Made by a program: the position numbers and the translations under genes
Assembly: GCA_910579115.1 (NCBI GenBank)
Contig: CAJTSO010000012.1
Location: 1 to 46,387 of the forward strand
Origin: an uncultured Selenomonadaceae bacterium
Lineage (GTDB): Bacteria > Bacillota > Negativicutes > Selenomonadales > Selenomonadaceae
Reading direction: 5' to 3'
DNA: 46,387 bases
The notes under the pieces: generated by a model
The model's input: the letters and a program-made list of their open reading frames with translations, nothing else
Databases searched by the model: none
Told to the model about the DNA's origin: nothing
In this document: positions 17,168 to 27,800 of the stretch, one piece after another
Layout: each line of letters begins with the position of its first letter
Numbering within the stretch: the stretch's first letter is position 1

Positions 17168-17503
17168 TCAAAAACACTGCTCCAGCAACCAAAACGAGGC
17201 AAGCCCGGACACAATGGAGGCTCCAATGGAATGGGTCTTGCAGGCTACCACCATAACAAGCAGCGATGCCCAAAGACTTATATTTCCGGCGGAAAAATCA
17301 AAAGCATATCCCGGCCGCACAAAAATTTCAGAAAACACCAGCGCCCCGAAAACCGAGGTAGGCACAAACTTCAGCCAACGTTCCACCTCTTTCGGTATCT
17401 TCCGGCGGGAAAGAAAAAGGGGCGGCAGTACCCGGGGGACATAACTTACCACGAACATTCCGAAAATCGTCAGCAGGATCTCCGTCTGAGTCATCCTGGT
17501 CAT
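17168..17503 (-). CDS. azlD: AzlD family branched-chain amino acid exporter subunit
   Basis: 111 residues with about four hydrophobic helices and the AzlD pattern near the start (VVSYVPRVLPPLFL, KIPKEVERWLKFVP). It overlaps the azlC stop by 4 bases. AzlC and AzlD together export branched-chain amino acids, and the family also includes the E. coli YgaZH valine exporter. Confidence 0.9.
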   Translation of the reverse strand: MTRMTQTEILLTIFGMFVVSYVPRVLPPLFLSRRKIPKEVERWLKFVPTSVFGALVFSEIFVRPGYAFDFSAGNISLWASLLVMVVACKTHSIGASIVSGLASFWLLEQCF

Positions 17504-18216
17504 TCCGGCCCGTTCCCCCTCTCCTCAGCCCGGCTTTCCCAGAGCATCCCCACCGTAGCCGCAGCCACCGTAGCCACGACTATGTGAAGCTTGTAATCAA
17601 GGAAAGTAGAAAGCCAAAGGGCCAGAAATCCGGCAAAAACTCCCACGATTATCAGGCGGTGGTTTTTGAAATGGAAGGACCACAGTCCGATAAACATCGC
17701 CGTAAGAGCATATCCCACAAGATTGATATCAAATTTTATCATACTGCCGACGATTTGACCCAGCACCGTGGAGAAGATCCATGCCCCGTGAGCCGTCCAG
17801 GCCAGCCCCAGCGCCTGGGGCATCGTCCAGGTTTCCCTCTTATCGGAGAAGCGATTTTCGTTTACGGCAAAGGTCTCATCTACGATCTCCTGGGCAAAGG
17901 CCATCTGATATCCCCGGGAGCCGCTGCCTATGTACCGCACAAGGGTACTGCTGTACAGAAGATGACGGAGATTAACGATAAATGTCGTCAGGATGATAGA
18001 CGACATGGCCGCCGCCCCACTGCCCATCATGGCGAGAGCGATAAACTGTCCGCTGCCGGCGAAAACGAGTACCGACATCAGAAAAATATCGAAGGCCGAC
18101 AGCCCCACAGAGCCAGCCAGAACACCGCAGGCCAGCCCCAGCGGGAGATATCCCATAACGATGGGCAGAGCTGCCACCAGTACCTTCTTATCGATTTTTG
18201 CCTGTATCCCACACAT
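17500..18216 (-). CDS. azlC: AzlC family branched-chain amino acid exporter subunit
   Basis: 238 residues from ATG 18216 (GGAG 11 bases upstream); a GTG at 18228 is an alternative. The family signature is LPIVMGYLPLGLACGVLAG, then SVLVFAGSGQFIALAMM, NLRHLLYSS and DETFAV. The protein has about six membrane segments. It pairs with AzlD to export branched-chain amino acids. It is the first gene of a minus-strand operon with a clear promoter. Confidence 0.93.
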   Translation of the reverse strand: MCGIQAKIDKKVLVAALPIVMGYLPLGLACGVLAGSVGLSAFDIFLMSVLVFAGSGQFIALAMMGSGAAAMSSIILTTFIVNLRHLLYSSTLVRYIGSGSRGYQMAFAQEIVDETFAVNENRFSDKRETWTMPQALGLAWTAHGAWIFSTVLGQIVGSMIKFDINLVGYALTAMFIGLWSFHFKNHRLIIVGVFAGFLALWLSTFLDYKLHIVVATVAAATVGMLWESRAEERGNGPE

Positions 18217-18250
18217 GAAAAAGAACACTCCAACTTGTGATTATCGGATA

Positions 18251-18279
18251 ATGATACAAAATTTCCGTTCCTTTTTCAA
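18251..18279 (-). promoter_or_regulatory. Promoter of the azlCD operon
   Basis: TTGAAA (18274-18279) and TATCAT (18251-18256) on the minus strand with a 17-base spacer, about 35 bases ahead of azlC. Confidence 0.6.
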
Positions 18280-18490
18280 GGATATTCAAAAAATATCCCC
18301 TCAGTCAAATTATTATCCTCGCCCATCGCCGCCAGATGAAAATAAAGGGAACCATCCCCGTCATTTATTTCACCATTCGCTCTGCCTCCGACTCCTTACC
18401 GCCCCGCTAATGTTTCAGCGTAAATCTACGATAATTTAAGTAAGGGGTATATGAGGTAGTATTGCGACCAAGGAAGGAGTTGTATTTATA

Positions 18491-19108
18491 ATGGCGGTAA
18501 AAGTTGGAAACAGCTACGTTTCCGAAGCGGCTTACGCCTACGCAAAGGCCAATGCCATGAGCGAAGCAGAGGATGGGAAAGGAAAAACTGATTCCGGCGG
18601 AGTCCTGAAGGACTTGACGGAAAAATTTCCTGACATGAAATTTTCTATGGGTACAAGGCCATTCGGCGGCAGCGGCGTCAACAATATGTCCATCGCCCCG
18701 AATATTTTGCGGCAAATGGCAACCGACCCCGAAAAAAAGCTGGAATATGAAGCGCTTGTCTACGACTGCGCCTCTCTCACGGATTCGCTGTCCAAGCGCA
18801 AAGGGCTCGTTTCCTTCGGCTGGATGATAAACAGCGACGGCAGTCTCGGCGCCTGGAGCATATCAAAGAGCGGCGATGAATCTTCCCGCAGTCTCCTGAA
18901 GCTGGACAAGAAACAAAAGAGCAGCTGGGAAAGTAAAATTTTGGAGTCACTTAAACCAAAACAGGCGGCAAAGAAAAACACCCTCGGTAAAAAAGCCGAC
19001 GTAAAGCAGGATCTGGATGTTTCGACAGCCGCTAACAGGGCAGCCGTGAAGCTGGAGATTTCGGCGGCGGGACGAAACGCCTTCATTAGAGCCAGGAAAA
19101 TAAACTGA
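18491..19108 (+). CDS. Hypothetical protein, DUF6033-like
   Basis: 205 residues, soluble and lysine-rich, with no signal or membrane segment. The start MAVKVGNSYVSEAAYAYAKA and the central MKFSMGTRPFGG and GLVSFGWMINSDGSLGAWS resemble the DUF6033 family as I remember it; a profile search would settle that. GGAAGGAG lies about 13 bases before the ATG. The C-terminal third (SLKPKQAAKKNTLGKK and beyond) looks disordered. It is the first plus-strand gene before the NRPS island but has its own terminator, so it is probably an independent transcript. Function unknown. Confidence 0.6.
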   Translation: MAVKVGNSYVSEAAYAYAKANAMSEAEDGKGKTDSGGVLKDLTEKFPDMKFSMGTRPFGGSGVNNMSIAPNILRQMATDPEKKLEYEALVYDCASLTDSLSKRKGLVSFGWMINSDGSLGAWSISKSGDESSRSLLKLDKKQKSSWESKILESLKPKQAAKKNTLGKKADVKQDLDVSTAANRAAVKLEISAAGRNAFIRARKIN

Positions 19109-19162
19109 CACTATTCAATAGCAAAGGATAGCTGAATATACTACCAAATATACCCATAGCTT

Positions 19163-19189
19163 GCGGCGGAGAAATCCGCCGCTGTTTTT
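19163..19189 (+). terminator. Terminator of the DUF6033-like gene
   Basis: A perfect 8-bp GC-rich stem (19163-19170 with 19175-19182), a GAAA tetraloop and then TGTTTTT, about 55 bases after the stop codon. Confidence 0.8.
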
Positions 19190-19388
19190 ATGTCTCCATT
19201 ATCTTCCTAAACTCTCAGGGACATCCTGCCGTACCGTCATATCATCGGTCCATGGTTCCTTTATCCTAGAAATAACTTTTCAGAACCAGGAAGAGTACTG
19301 TAAGGCCATGCTATTTGACCATCACCCCTTTTCTTATTGTTTCTGATATTTTTGAACATTGTATTTATGCCCTCCGTGATGCTTTTAA

Positions 19389-19416
19389 TTTACAAATCTC
19401 ATGGGCATGGTATTAT
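19389..19416 (+). promoter_or_regulatory. Promoter of the NRPS/partner-switch island
   Basis: TTTACA (19389-19394) and TATTAT (19411-19416) with a 16-base spacer, about 43 bases upstream of the GTG at 19459. It resembles a housekeeping-sigma promoter. No further strong promoter is obvious before the following genes, so they are probably one transcript. Confidence 0.55.
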
Positions 19417-19458
19417 CATTAAATAAGAAAGAAAAATTATTCATGTGAGGAATTATCG

Positions 19459-19863
19459 TGAAAATAACGATCCCGACCGAAAAAAAATTTGGATAAACTG
19501 ATGGCTTTTGCCCGGGATTTTTTGTGCATAGAGTTCCATACCCATCATGACAACAATTTATTTTTCGTTGCCTTGGAAGAGATATTTACCAACATCGCAA
19601 GCTACGCTTTTGGCGCCGAAGGCGGTGACGCAGAGCTGGAGCTTGTCCGTCTGAACGGCGGAACGCTAAGGGCAACCTTCAGGGACGCGGGCCGTCCCTT
19701 CGACCCCGTAGCGTTCGACAGCTCGTCAAGGGCGCAAAGCACCATTGACGAGCTGTCCCCCGGCGGGCTGGGAATTTATCTCGTCAAAAATACCATGCAG
19801 AACTTGATTTATGCCCGGGTAGACGGACGCAATGTATTTTCTTTTGAGTGGGACGTGGAGTAA
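19459..19863 (+). CDS. RsbW/SpoIIAB-like anti-sigma factor kinase, frameshifted in an A8 tract
   Basis: The body (from 19489) is a small GHKL ATPase: N box EEIFTNIASYAFG, G1 box FRDAGRPFDP and G2 box GGLGIYLVKN. Such proteins are serine kinases that phosphorylate STAS antagonists and sequester sigma factors or other partners. A good ribosome-binding site (TGAGG, 8 bases before GTG 19459) starts a peptide VKITIPTEKK, as expected for the first beta strand. That frame stops at 19497 because the run of A at 19480-19487 has eight bases. With seven, it would join the kinase frame as EKNLDKLMAFARDF. Initiation at TTG 19489 would lack the first strand and a ribosome-binding site. Confidence 0.85.
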
Positions 19864-19866
19864 AAA

Positions 19867-21813
19867 ATGAAACCAGATTCGCCAGATTCATCAAAACTCA
19901 ATTCCCCACTGTTTGGTTTTCTCGTCAGCACGGCAATATTCGCCCTGGCGAATATGCCGTTCAAATATTGGCAATTTCTCCCCACCTACGCCGACTTCAG
20001 GATATCGGCTTTTTACCCTGTGACAGCGGGACTTTTTTTCGGACCCTGGGGAGCCCTCGGTTGCGCCGTGGGCAATCTGATTGCTGATCTTTTCGGCACT
20101 CTCAACTTTGAGTCGCCCATCGGTATGCTGGCAAATTTTCTCTTTGCGTGGCTCCCCTACCGGCTTTGGCATACCATCCTTCCCCTGGACCACCATAAGG
20201 CGCAATTCATCTCGTCCACTAAGACTCTCGTTAAGTACCTCTTTATCGCGTCTTTTGCCACGGCGTCTTCCATGGGCTTTTTATCTGCCAGCTGCGAACT
20301 CCTCGGTTTTTTTGATTTCGTCGCTTTTTACCGGCCTGTTTTTCTTTGCAATCTTTATTTTGCTCTGTTCATGGGAACGACGTTTTTTCTTCTGGCAGCG
20401 AGATTCTCGCCGGTAAGTTTTTACCTGCCGCAAAATCTTTACGCCAGCGAATACCGTCACAAATATTATCTGGTAGATTACGTGCTATGCGCCGCCATCA
20501 TAGGCTCCATCATCCTCAGGTGCGCTTTAGGCGACCGGGAGAACAGTTTGGTCTACCCGGTATTTTTTGCCGACCTGGTCATAACGGCCAGCGTCCTGAT
20601 CCTTGCGGCTCTGCCCCTAAGGCGAGGCAGCTCCCAGGGGATCGATGGGATAAGCAACGGGGAACCCTTGAAGCTCCAGTACTCCGACAGCTTACAGACG
20701 CGGATCGTAACGGCTTTTTTTATCGTCATCTCCGCAAATACACTCTACCTGATATTCATCCTGCTGAACAAATTAGCTGCGCTTTACGATGGCGCTCAAT
20801 ACGCCGCCACAGTTGTCCCCGCCGCCTTGCGGATGGCCGGGATTTTAGGTTTGGTGTCCATCTTCGTATTGGTCATCGTTCTGAGTTGGATCGAGAAAAA
20901 AATATCCTCGCCTATCGTGAAGCTGGCAGAACTTTCCAATAAATTCGTGGAAAGCGGCCTGCGGGCAGAGATACCCAATTATAGCGCCCTGAGCGGCGAA
21001 ATAGCCGCGTTGGCCCGCTCGTACCAAAAAATGTCGGCGGATATAATTTCTTACGTCAGCGCTATCGAAGCTCACGCCAAGCGGGAGGAACGGGAGAAAG
21101 CCGCCCTGGAAACGGCAGCCAGGATTCAGCTGGGGGCGCTGCCCAAGCCCCTTGACGATGAGAATTTTTCTCTGGCCTCCTTTATCAGACCGGCCAGGAC
21201 CGTAGGCGGCGACTTTTACTATTACGTTAAGCTCGATAGCGACCGGCTCCTGATATGTATTGCGGACGTTTCATCGAAGGGTATACCCGCCGCCATATTC
21301 GCATCGGAGGCCTGTATGCTGGTAAAGGTCAACCGGGAGCTCCCCCTGGAAAAGGCCATAGCAAAAATCAACGATGAGCTTTGGGAAGTCAACGATGAGG
21401 ATATGTTCGTCACTATGTTTGCGGGAGTTATAGACCGGAAGAAGCGCCGATTGGAGTTTGTGAATGCGGGACACAATCCCCCGCTGATACGAAAGGAAAA
21501 TTCTATTGCCTGGCTCCACTCAGAGCCCGATCTCGCCCTGGGTATCTTTCCCAATATGGCGTACCACCTCAACAGTGTAGACATAGACGGCACTTTTCAA
21601 ATTCTGTTGTACACAGATGGGGCCACCGAGGCAGAAAACATTGAAGGCGCTTTTTTCGGAGACGAGCGCCTGAAGTCCCTTTGTGAGTCCTTAAACCATA
21701 TACCAGATGGCAGCGCGAAGATCGCTGCTATCCTGAACAGTATTGAAAGCTTCGCCAAAGGCTCGGAGCAGTCAGATGACATAGCGCTCCTCATGGCGGA
21801 CATTCGCCAATGA
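19867..21813 (+). CDS. Membrane-bound SpoIIE-type PP2C phosphatase
   Basis: 648 residues. The N-terminal ~265 residues hold about six hydrophobic helices, including FYPVTAGLFFGPWGALGCAVGNLIADLFG, a pattern that recalls ECF-transporter S-components. Two more helices, at about residues 280-300 and 318-340, flank an external loop. A HAMP-like linker and coiled coil follow (to ~430). The C-terminal PP2C domain keeps its metal-binding aspartates: TVGGDFYYY, CIADVSSKGIPAAIF, NAGHNPPLI, LLYTDGATEAEN and EQSDDIALL. It should dephosphorylate a STAS partner in response to a membrane-sensed signal. It starts 3 bases after the kinase gene and runs straight into the NRPS gene. Confidence 0.88.
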   Translation: MKPDSPDSSKLNSPLFGFLVSTAIFALANMPFKYWQFLPTYADFRISAFYPVTAGLFFGPWGALGCAVGNLIADLFGTLNFESPIGMLANFLFAWLPYRLWHTILPLDHHKAQFISSTKTLVKYLFIASFATASSMGFLSASCELLGFFDFVAFYRPVFLCNLYFALFMGTTFFLLAARFSPVSFYLPQNLYASEYRHKYYLVDYVLCAAIIGSIILRCALGDRENSLVYPVFFADLVITASVLILAALPLRRGSSQGIDGISNGEPLKLQYSDSLQTRIVTAFFIVISANTLYLIFILLNKLAALYDGAQYAATVVPAALRMAGILGLVSIFVLVIVLSWIEKKISSPIVKLAELSNKFVESGLRAEIPNYSALSGEIAALARSYQKMSADIISYVSAIEAHAKREEREKAALETAARIQLGALPKPLDDENFSLASFIRPARTVGGDFYYYVKLDSDRLLICIADVSSKGIPAAIFASEACMLVKVNRELPLEKAIAKINDELWEVNDEDMFVTMFAGVIDRKKRRLEFVNAGHNPPLIRKENSIAWLHSEPDLALGIFPNMAYHLNSVDIDGTFQILLYTDGATEAENIEGAFFGDERLKSLCESLNHIPDGSAKIAAILNSIESFAKGSEQSDDIALLMADIRQ

Positions 21814-21852
21814 ATGACCGGCAATCTGAAATTTTATACGGAGGCGACCAAA

Positions 21853-24800
21853 ATGAACCAACAGATCAGGACCACCCTTTCAAAAACGGAATACGGGATT
21901 TATTTTGACTGTACGAATGAGCCTGACAGCACAGCGTACAACATAGACTTATTTTTTAAGCTGAACAAAAATACCGACGTCCAAAAGCTAAAAAAAGCCC
22001 TGGAAACGACGATTGACGCCCATCCCTATCTAAAGCTGCATTTGACTGCGGGGGATGATGGCACGGTCTATAAAGTCCTCTCTGACGAGCCGCCCCAAGT
22101 CCAGGTCGAAAAAGCGAGAGAACCGGCCTTTGATAAAAAAAGTCTTGTAAGGCCATTTAATCTGTTAAAGGACCGCCTTTACCGATGCCGCATCTTCCAA
22201 CTTGAGTCCAGCGTAACGATCTTTTTGGAAATCCATCACATCATTTTCGACGGCGCATCGGTCGAAGTATTCATGAGGGACGTGGATAAATCCTATCGCG
22301 GTCTCCCCCTCGAAGCAGAGAGCTTCACGGGCTGCGACGTTTCCCGTGAAGAGGCATCCCGGCTAAAGACGGCGGAATTAACAAAGGCAAGAGAATATTA
22401 TAACTCGGTCTTCGGCGGCTGCGAGCTGGATTCCGTCATGATAAACGATAAAAACGACGGCCAGGCTGCTGCCAAAACGCTTTACCACGAATTTTCCTCT
22501 TTTAACGCCGCCGATATAAAGGCTTTCTGCCGAAAGCTCAACATTAAGACCAGCGCGTTTTTCTGCAGCGTTTACGGATTTGTGCTTGCGAAATTTGCCG
22601 GAGCGGAGGAGAGCCTGTTTGCCACCGTTTACCACGGCCGCAACGCAAACCTTGCCCATACCTGCGGTATGTTTGTTAAAACTCTGCCCGTCTACTGCGA
22701 TTTACAAAAAGGCGGGAGCGTTGCCGAATTTTTGCATGGACTAGACGAACAGCTGGAAAATAGCCGAAAACACGACTTATATTCCTACGCCGACCTATGC
22801 TCCGAATTACAGATAAAACCCCCTACCATCTTCGCCTATCAGGGAGACCTCCTGGAAAACATCGTTTTCGACGGAGAAAAGATTGCCGTGGAGGAGTTGG
22901 ACGCTCCCGACCCAAAGGCTATGGTTTCCGCTGAGCTTTTAAGGGCAGGAGGCAAATTTTCCCTGAAGTTTGAATACCGGGGGGATCTCTATGAGGAGAC
23001 CTCGGTAAAGAATTTTCTGCGCTCTTTTGAAAAAGCGGCGAAGGAATTTACCACTAAAGACCTTATCGATGATATTGACCTGACCGACGGCGAGCAGCTG
23101 AAAGCGCTGGAGGGGTTTAACGACACCGGCAAGGACTATGAGATAACGGACATAGTGACCCTTTTCAGGCGTCAGGCCGAGAAATTTCCTGACCGGCCAG
23201 CCGTCGTCTGCCAGGATAAAAGCTATACCTATAAAGAGCTTGACGAATTGTCGGAAAAGGTCGGCGCTTATCTGAAAAAGTTCGGCATCGGCAAGGAGGA
23301 TGTCGTTTCGGTGCTCATCCCCCGCTGCGAGTACATGCCCGTTGCATCCCTGGGAGTTTTGAAGGCGGGAGCGGCCTATCAGCCTCTCGACCCGTCGTAT
23401 CCTACGGAGCGGCTGGAGTTCATGATGAATGACGCGAAAGCGAAGCTCCTTATCGCCGATAAAGCGCTGCTCAGCCGGGTCCCCGGCTATCAGGGGGAAA
23501 CACTGTTTATCGAGGATATATCGTCCCTGCCAAAATGCGAAAGGAGCGGCCTTGTCCCATCGCCAGACGATCTTTTCATAATGCTCTACACCTCCGGCAC
23601 CACGGGAATTCCCAAGGGCTGTATGCTGGAGCACCGCAATATCGTCGCTTTCTGCCAATGGTATAAAAACCGCTTTGGGCTGACGCAGGAATCAAAGGTT
23701 GCAGCCTATGCCAGCTACGGCTTCGATGCCAATATGATGGATATGTACCCGGCGCTCACGACCGGCGCCTGCGTCTGCATCGTCGATGAATCAATCCGGC
23801 TGGATCTCCCGGCCATCGAAAAATATTTCAACGAAAACGGCGTGACCCACTGCTTCATGACGACCCAGGTTGGCCGGCAGTTCGCCTCCGAAGTCAGTCA
23901 TTGTTCCCTGAAAGCCCTGCTGGTTGGCGGCGAAAGGCTCGTGCCCCTCACGCCGCCGGCAGGTTATCAGCTTGTCAATATCTACGGCCCCACGGAATGC
24001 ACTGTCTGCGTCACCTCCTTCGACATGGATAAACTCTACGAAAGAGTGCCCATCGGAGCGGCGCTGGACAATACGAAGCTGTACATCGTCGACAAAAACG
24101 GCCGCCGCCTGCCCCCCTGCGTCCCCGGAGAGCTCTGGATTGCCGGGCGGGGCGTGGCCAGAGGCTATCTGAACCGCCCGGAGCAAAACGCCAAAACCTT
24201 TATCAAAAATCCTTTTTCCGACGAACCAGACTATGGGAGAGTTTACCGGACGGGGGATATTGCCCGGTACCTCCCCAGCGGCGCTATCGACTTCATCGGC
24301 CGGAACGACGGTCAGGTGAAGATAAGGGGCTTCAGGATTGAGCTGTCCGAGGTGGAGCGGGCAATCCGCCAGTTCCCCGCCATCGACGACGCCACCGTGG
24401 CGGCCTTCGACGAGCCCGGCGGCGGCAAATTCATCGCGGCCTACGTCGTGTCCCGGCAGACGATAAATATCGATGAGCTGAACCAGTTTATCCTGGCCGC
24501 CAAGCCGCCCTACATGGTTCCCGCAGTCACCATGCAGATTGAAAAAATACCCCTCAATCAGAACCAGAAAGTAAACAGGCGCGCCCTGCCAAAACCGCAA
24601 AGGAAAACCGGCGACACAGCGCCGCCGCAAAACCAGCTGCAGCAACGGATATTCGACCGGGTGAGCGAGGTTGTGGGCTCGAAGGATTTCGGCATCACCA
24701 CCGATATTTTCTATGCGGGGGTAACCTCCATCGGCGCGATAAAGCTGAACGCTCTCTTGTCGAAGGAGTTAGACGCGATCATAAAGATAAGCGATCTAAA

Positions 24801-27800
24801 GGAAAACAACACCGTCCTGAAACTGGAAAAGTTCTTCGCCAACGCCCAAAAGAGCGAAAGCTACGACCTTCTTGCGGACTATCCCATCACCCAGACCCAA
24901 AGCGGCGTCTTTGTGGAATGCGCCGCCAATCCAAACTCCACCATCTACAATATCCCTTATCTGTTCAAGCTGAGCGATAAGATTGACACCCAGCGCCTGA
25001 AGGCGGCTGTAGAGAGCGCCATCGACGCTCATCCCTACATCAAGACCCGGCTTTTCCTGAACGATGACGGCGACATACGGGCTGCCCGCCACGACGATGA
25101 ACCGCCCCGGGTCGAAACCATGACGGGAAAATTGCCAGAGCTTGCGGCTTTGACCCGGCCGTATGAGATATTAAACGGCTCCCTTTACCGGGCCGAAATC
25201 TACGAAACCCCCGGCGCCAATTATTTATTCCTTGATTTCCACCACATTATCTGTGACGGAACGTCAGAAATGATTATCGTCGAGGATATAAACCGGGCCT
25301 ACGGCGGAGAGGCTCTGGAAAAGGAAATTTACACGGGCTTTGAGGCCGCCCTTGACGAGGAGCGGGCGCGCCAGACCGACTCCTACGCCGGAGCGAAAGC
25401 CTATTATGACTCCATTTTCAGCGGCTGCGACGCCGACTGCCTGCCCGTAAAGGACAGAAACGGCGCCAAGCCTGCCGTGGGCAGATGCGAATTTATCTGC
25501 GATACGGCGCTGGACGAGATAAAAGCCTACTGCGATAAGCACAGGCTGACCCTCGCCGCCTTCTTCAACGGCGCTTTCGGTCTGGCCCTCGCCAGGTTCA
25601 TTTATCGGGACGAAGTAGTTTATACGACGATCTACAATGGACGGAGCGACCCCCGCCTTTCCCGCTCGGTGACGATGCTGGTGAAAACCCTCCCCGTCTA
25701 CTGCGATACCAATGGCGATAAAAAGATTGCGGACTTTTTGACCGGAATGAAGGACAGCCTCATGCAGAGTATGTCCAAGGATATATATTCCTTTGCGGAA
25801 ATCTCCCGGGCCTACGATATAAAAGCGGATATAATCTTCGCCTATCAGGGGGCTGACTTTGTGTTCGACGCCATCGGAGGCGAAAAAGCCGGCGTTAAGT
25901 CGCTCAGCCTCGACGCGGCGAAAGCGCCCCTCTCCATCGACGTGGTTATTCGCGACGGTAAGCCCGTCATCCTCTGCGAATACCGGGCGGATATGTACAG
26001 TGAGAGTATCATCCTGAACATGGCGCAAAGCCTGTCGGTCATCGCCGGAGAATTTTTGCAGAAAACATATCTGAAAGAAGTCTCCGCCCTCTCCGCCAAA
26101 GCGGAAAAAGAAATGGAGGACTTCAACGCCACCGATTATCCCGTAAACTTCCTTCCCGTCCATAAGCTGTTTGAAGAGCAGGCTGTAAAGCATGAAACCG
26201 ACGCCGCCTTTATCGCCGCGGGAAAGAAGCTGACCTATGGCGAGTTGAACAGGGCGGCGAACAAGCTCGCCCGCTTCCTGCTAACCAAGGGACTAAAGCC
26301 TGAGGAAGCCGTGGGCATGATTCTGCCCAGGACTATTGACGTACCCATCGCCGAATACGGTATCATGAAAGCCGGCGGCGCGTTTCTACCCATGCTTCCC
26401 GACTATCCCGATGACCGAATCGACTACTGCCTGAGAGATTCCGGGAGCCGTTTCGTCATCACCACGGAGAAAATAAAATCAGAAAAGGCCAAACTGTTTA
26501 CCGATAAGCCCTATACTGTTCTCACCATTGAGGAAGCTCTGTCAAGTGAGGATTCAACGAACCCTGACCTGGATGTCACCGCCGATTCCCTGGCGTATAT
26601 CATCTACACCTCCGGCTCCACCGGAACGCCTAAAGGCGTTATGATCGAACACCGCAACTTATGCAACTTTGTGGACGCAAACCCCCTGAATCACGAAACG
26701 GTGAATTTTATTTCCCACGGCAAAACGGCGCTGGCGGTGGCCTCAATTTCTTTTGATTTCTCCCTCATGGAAATACACATACCTCTCTGCAACGGCCTCA
26801 CCGTCTGCATGGCCAGCGAGGCGGAAATCCATAATCCATTGGCCCTGTTCCGGCTAATCGAGCAAAACGGCGTAGATGTGGTATCGGGAACGCCCTCCTT
26901 TATCGCCAGCTTTTTAGACCTGCCCCAGGCCAAGGAAGCCCTAAAAAATATCAAGACCTACGATCTGGGCGCCGAATCCTTCCCACCGTCCCTGTACGAA
27001 AAACTGCGCCTCGTCAGCCCCGAAGCCATTATCATAAACGGCTACGGACCAACCGAAGCCACAATCAGCTGTATCTCCAAGGTCATGACGGGCGGCAAAG
27101 CCGTGACCATCGGCCGGCCTGCCGCCAATGTCCGGGCTTATATCCGGGATAGGAGCGGCCACATCCTTCCGGCGGGAGCCCGGGGCGAGCTGGTTATCTG
27201 CGGCGACGGCGTGGGAAGAGGATACATCAATCTTCCCGAAAAAACTGTGGCTTCTTTCATCCGGCTGAAGGGAAGAAAAGCCTATCGAAGCGGTGACCTG
27301 GCCCGATACAACCAGGAGGGCGAAATAGAGTTCTTCGGCCGGCTGGACAACCAGGTAAAGCTGCGGGGCTTCAGGATCGAGCTTGACGAAATAGAAGCCG
27401 TCATGAGCGAATATCCGAATATCAAGCGAAGCGTCGTAGTAGTCAGGGAAAGTCCCGGGTCAGGGCAGTTCCTCTGCGGCTACTTTACCGCCTCGCAGCT
27501 CATCGACAAAGCCCGGCTGACGGAGCATATGAAACGCTCCCTGACTTACTACATGATACCCAGCGTCCTGGTTCAACTGGATGCCCTGCCCCTCACCTCC
27601 AACGGCAAAATAAACAAAAAGGCCCTCCCGGAGCCGGAATTTACCGCCGAAAAACGCAATTTCGCCGAGCCTGAGACGGAACTGCAAAAAAAGCTCTGCG
27701 CCATGTTCGCCAAGGCGATTGGCGCAGAAAAGGTCGGTATCGATGAAAACTTCTTCGAGATCGGCGGCACCTCCCTTTCAGCCTCCAAGGTCGCAATGCA

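Larger units (their letters stand above)
19109..19458. other. Intergenic region ahead of the NRPS island
   Basis: It contains the terminator of the preceding gene (19163-19189) and the island promoter (19389-19416). Between about 19200 and 19380 I see no gene, repeat or RNA. Confidence 0.6.

Noticed and set aside
25264..26193. Long open frames on the minus strand inside the NRPS gene (also 22939-23658 and 23791-24645)
   Set aside because: They are antisense to clear NRPS domain motifs, have no homology-like patterns or ribosome-binding sites, and arise from the GC-rich third codon positions.
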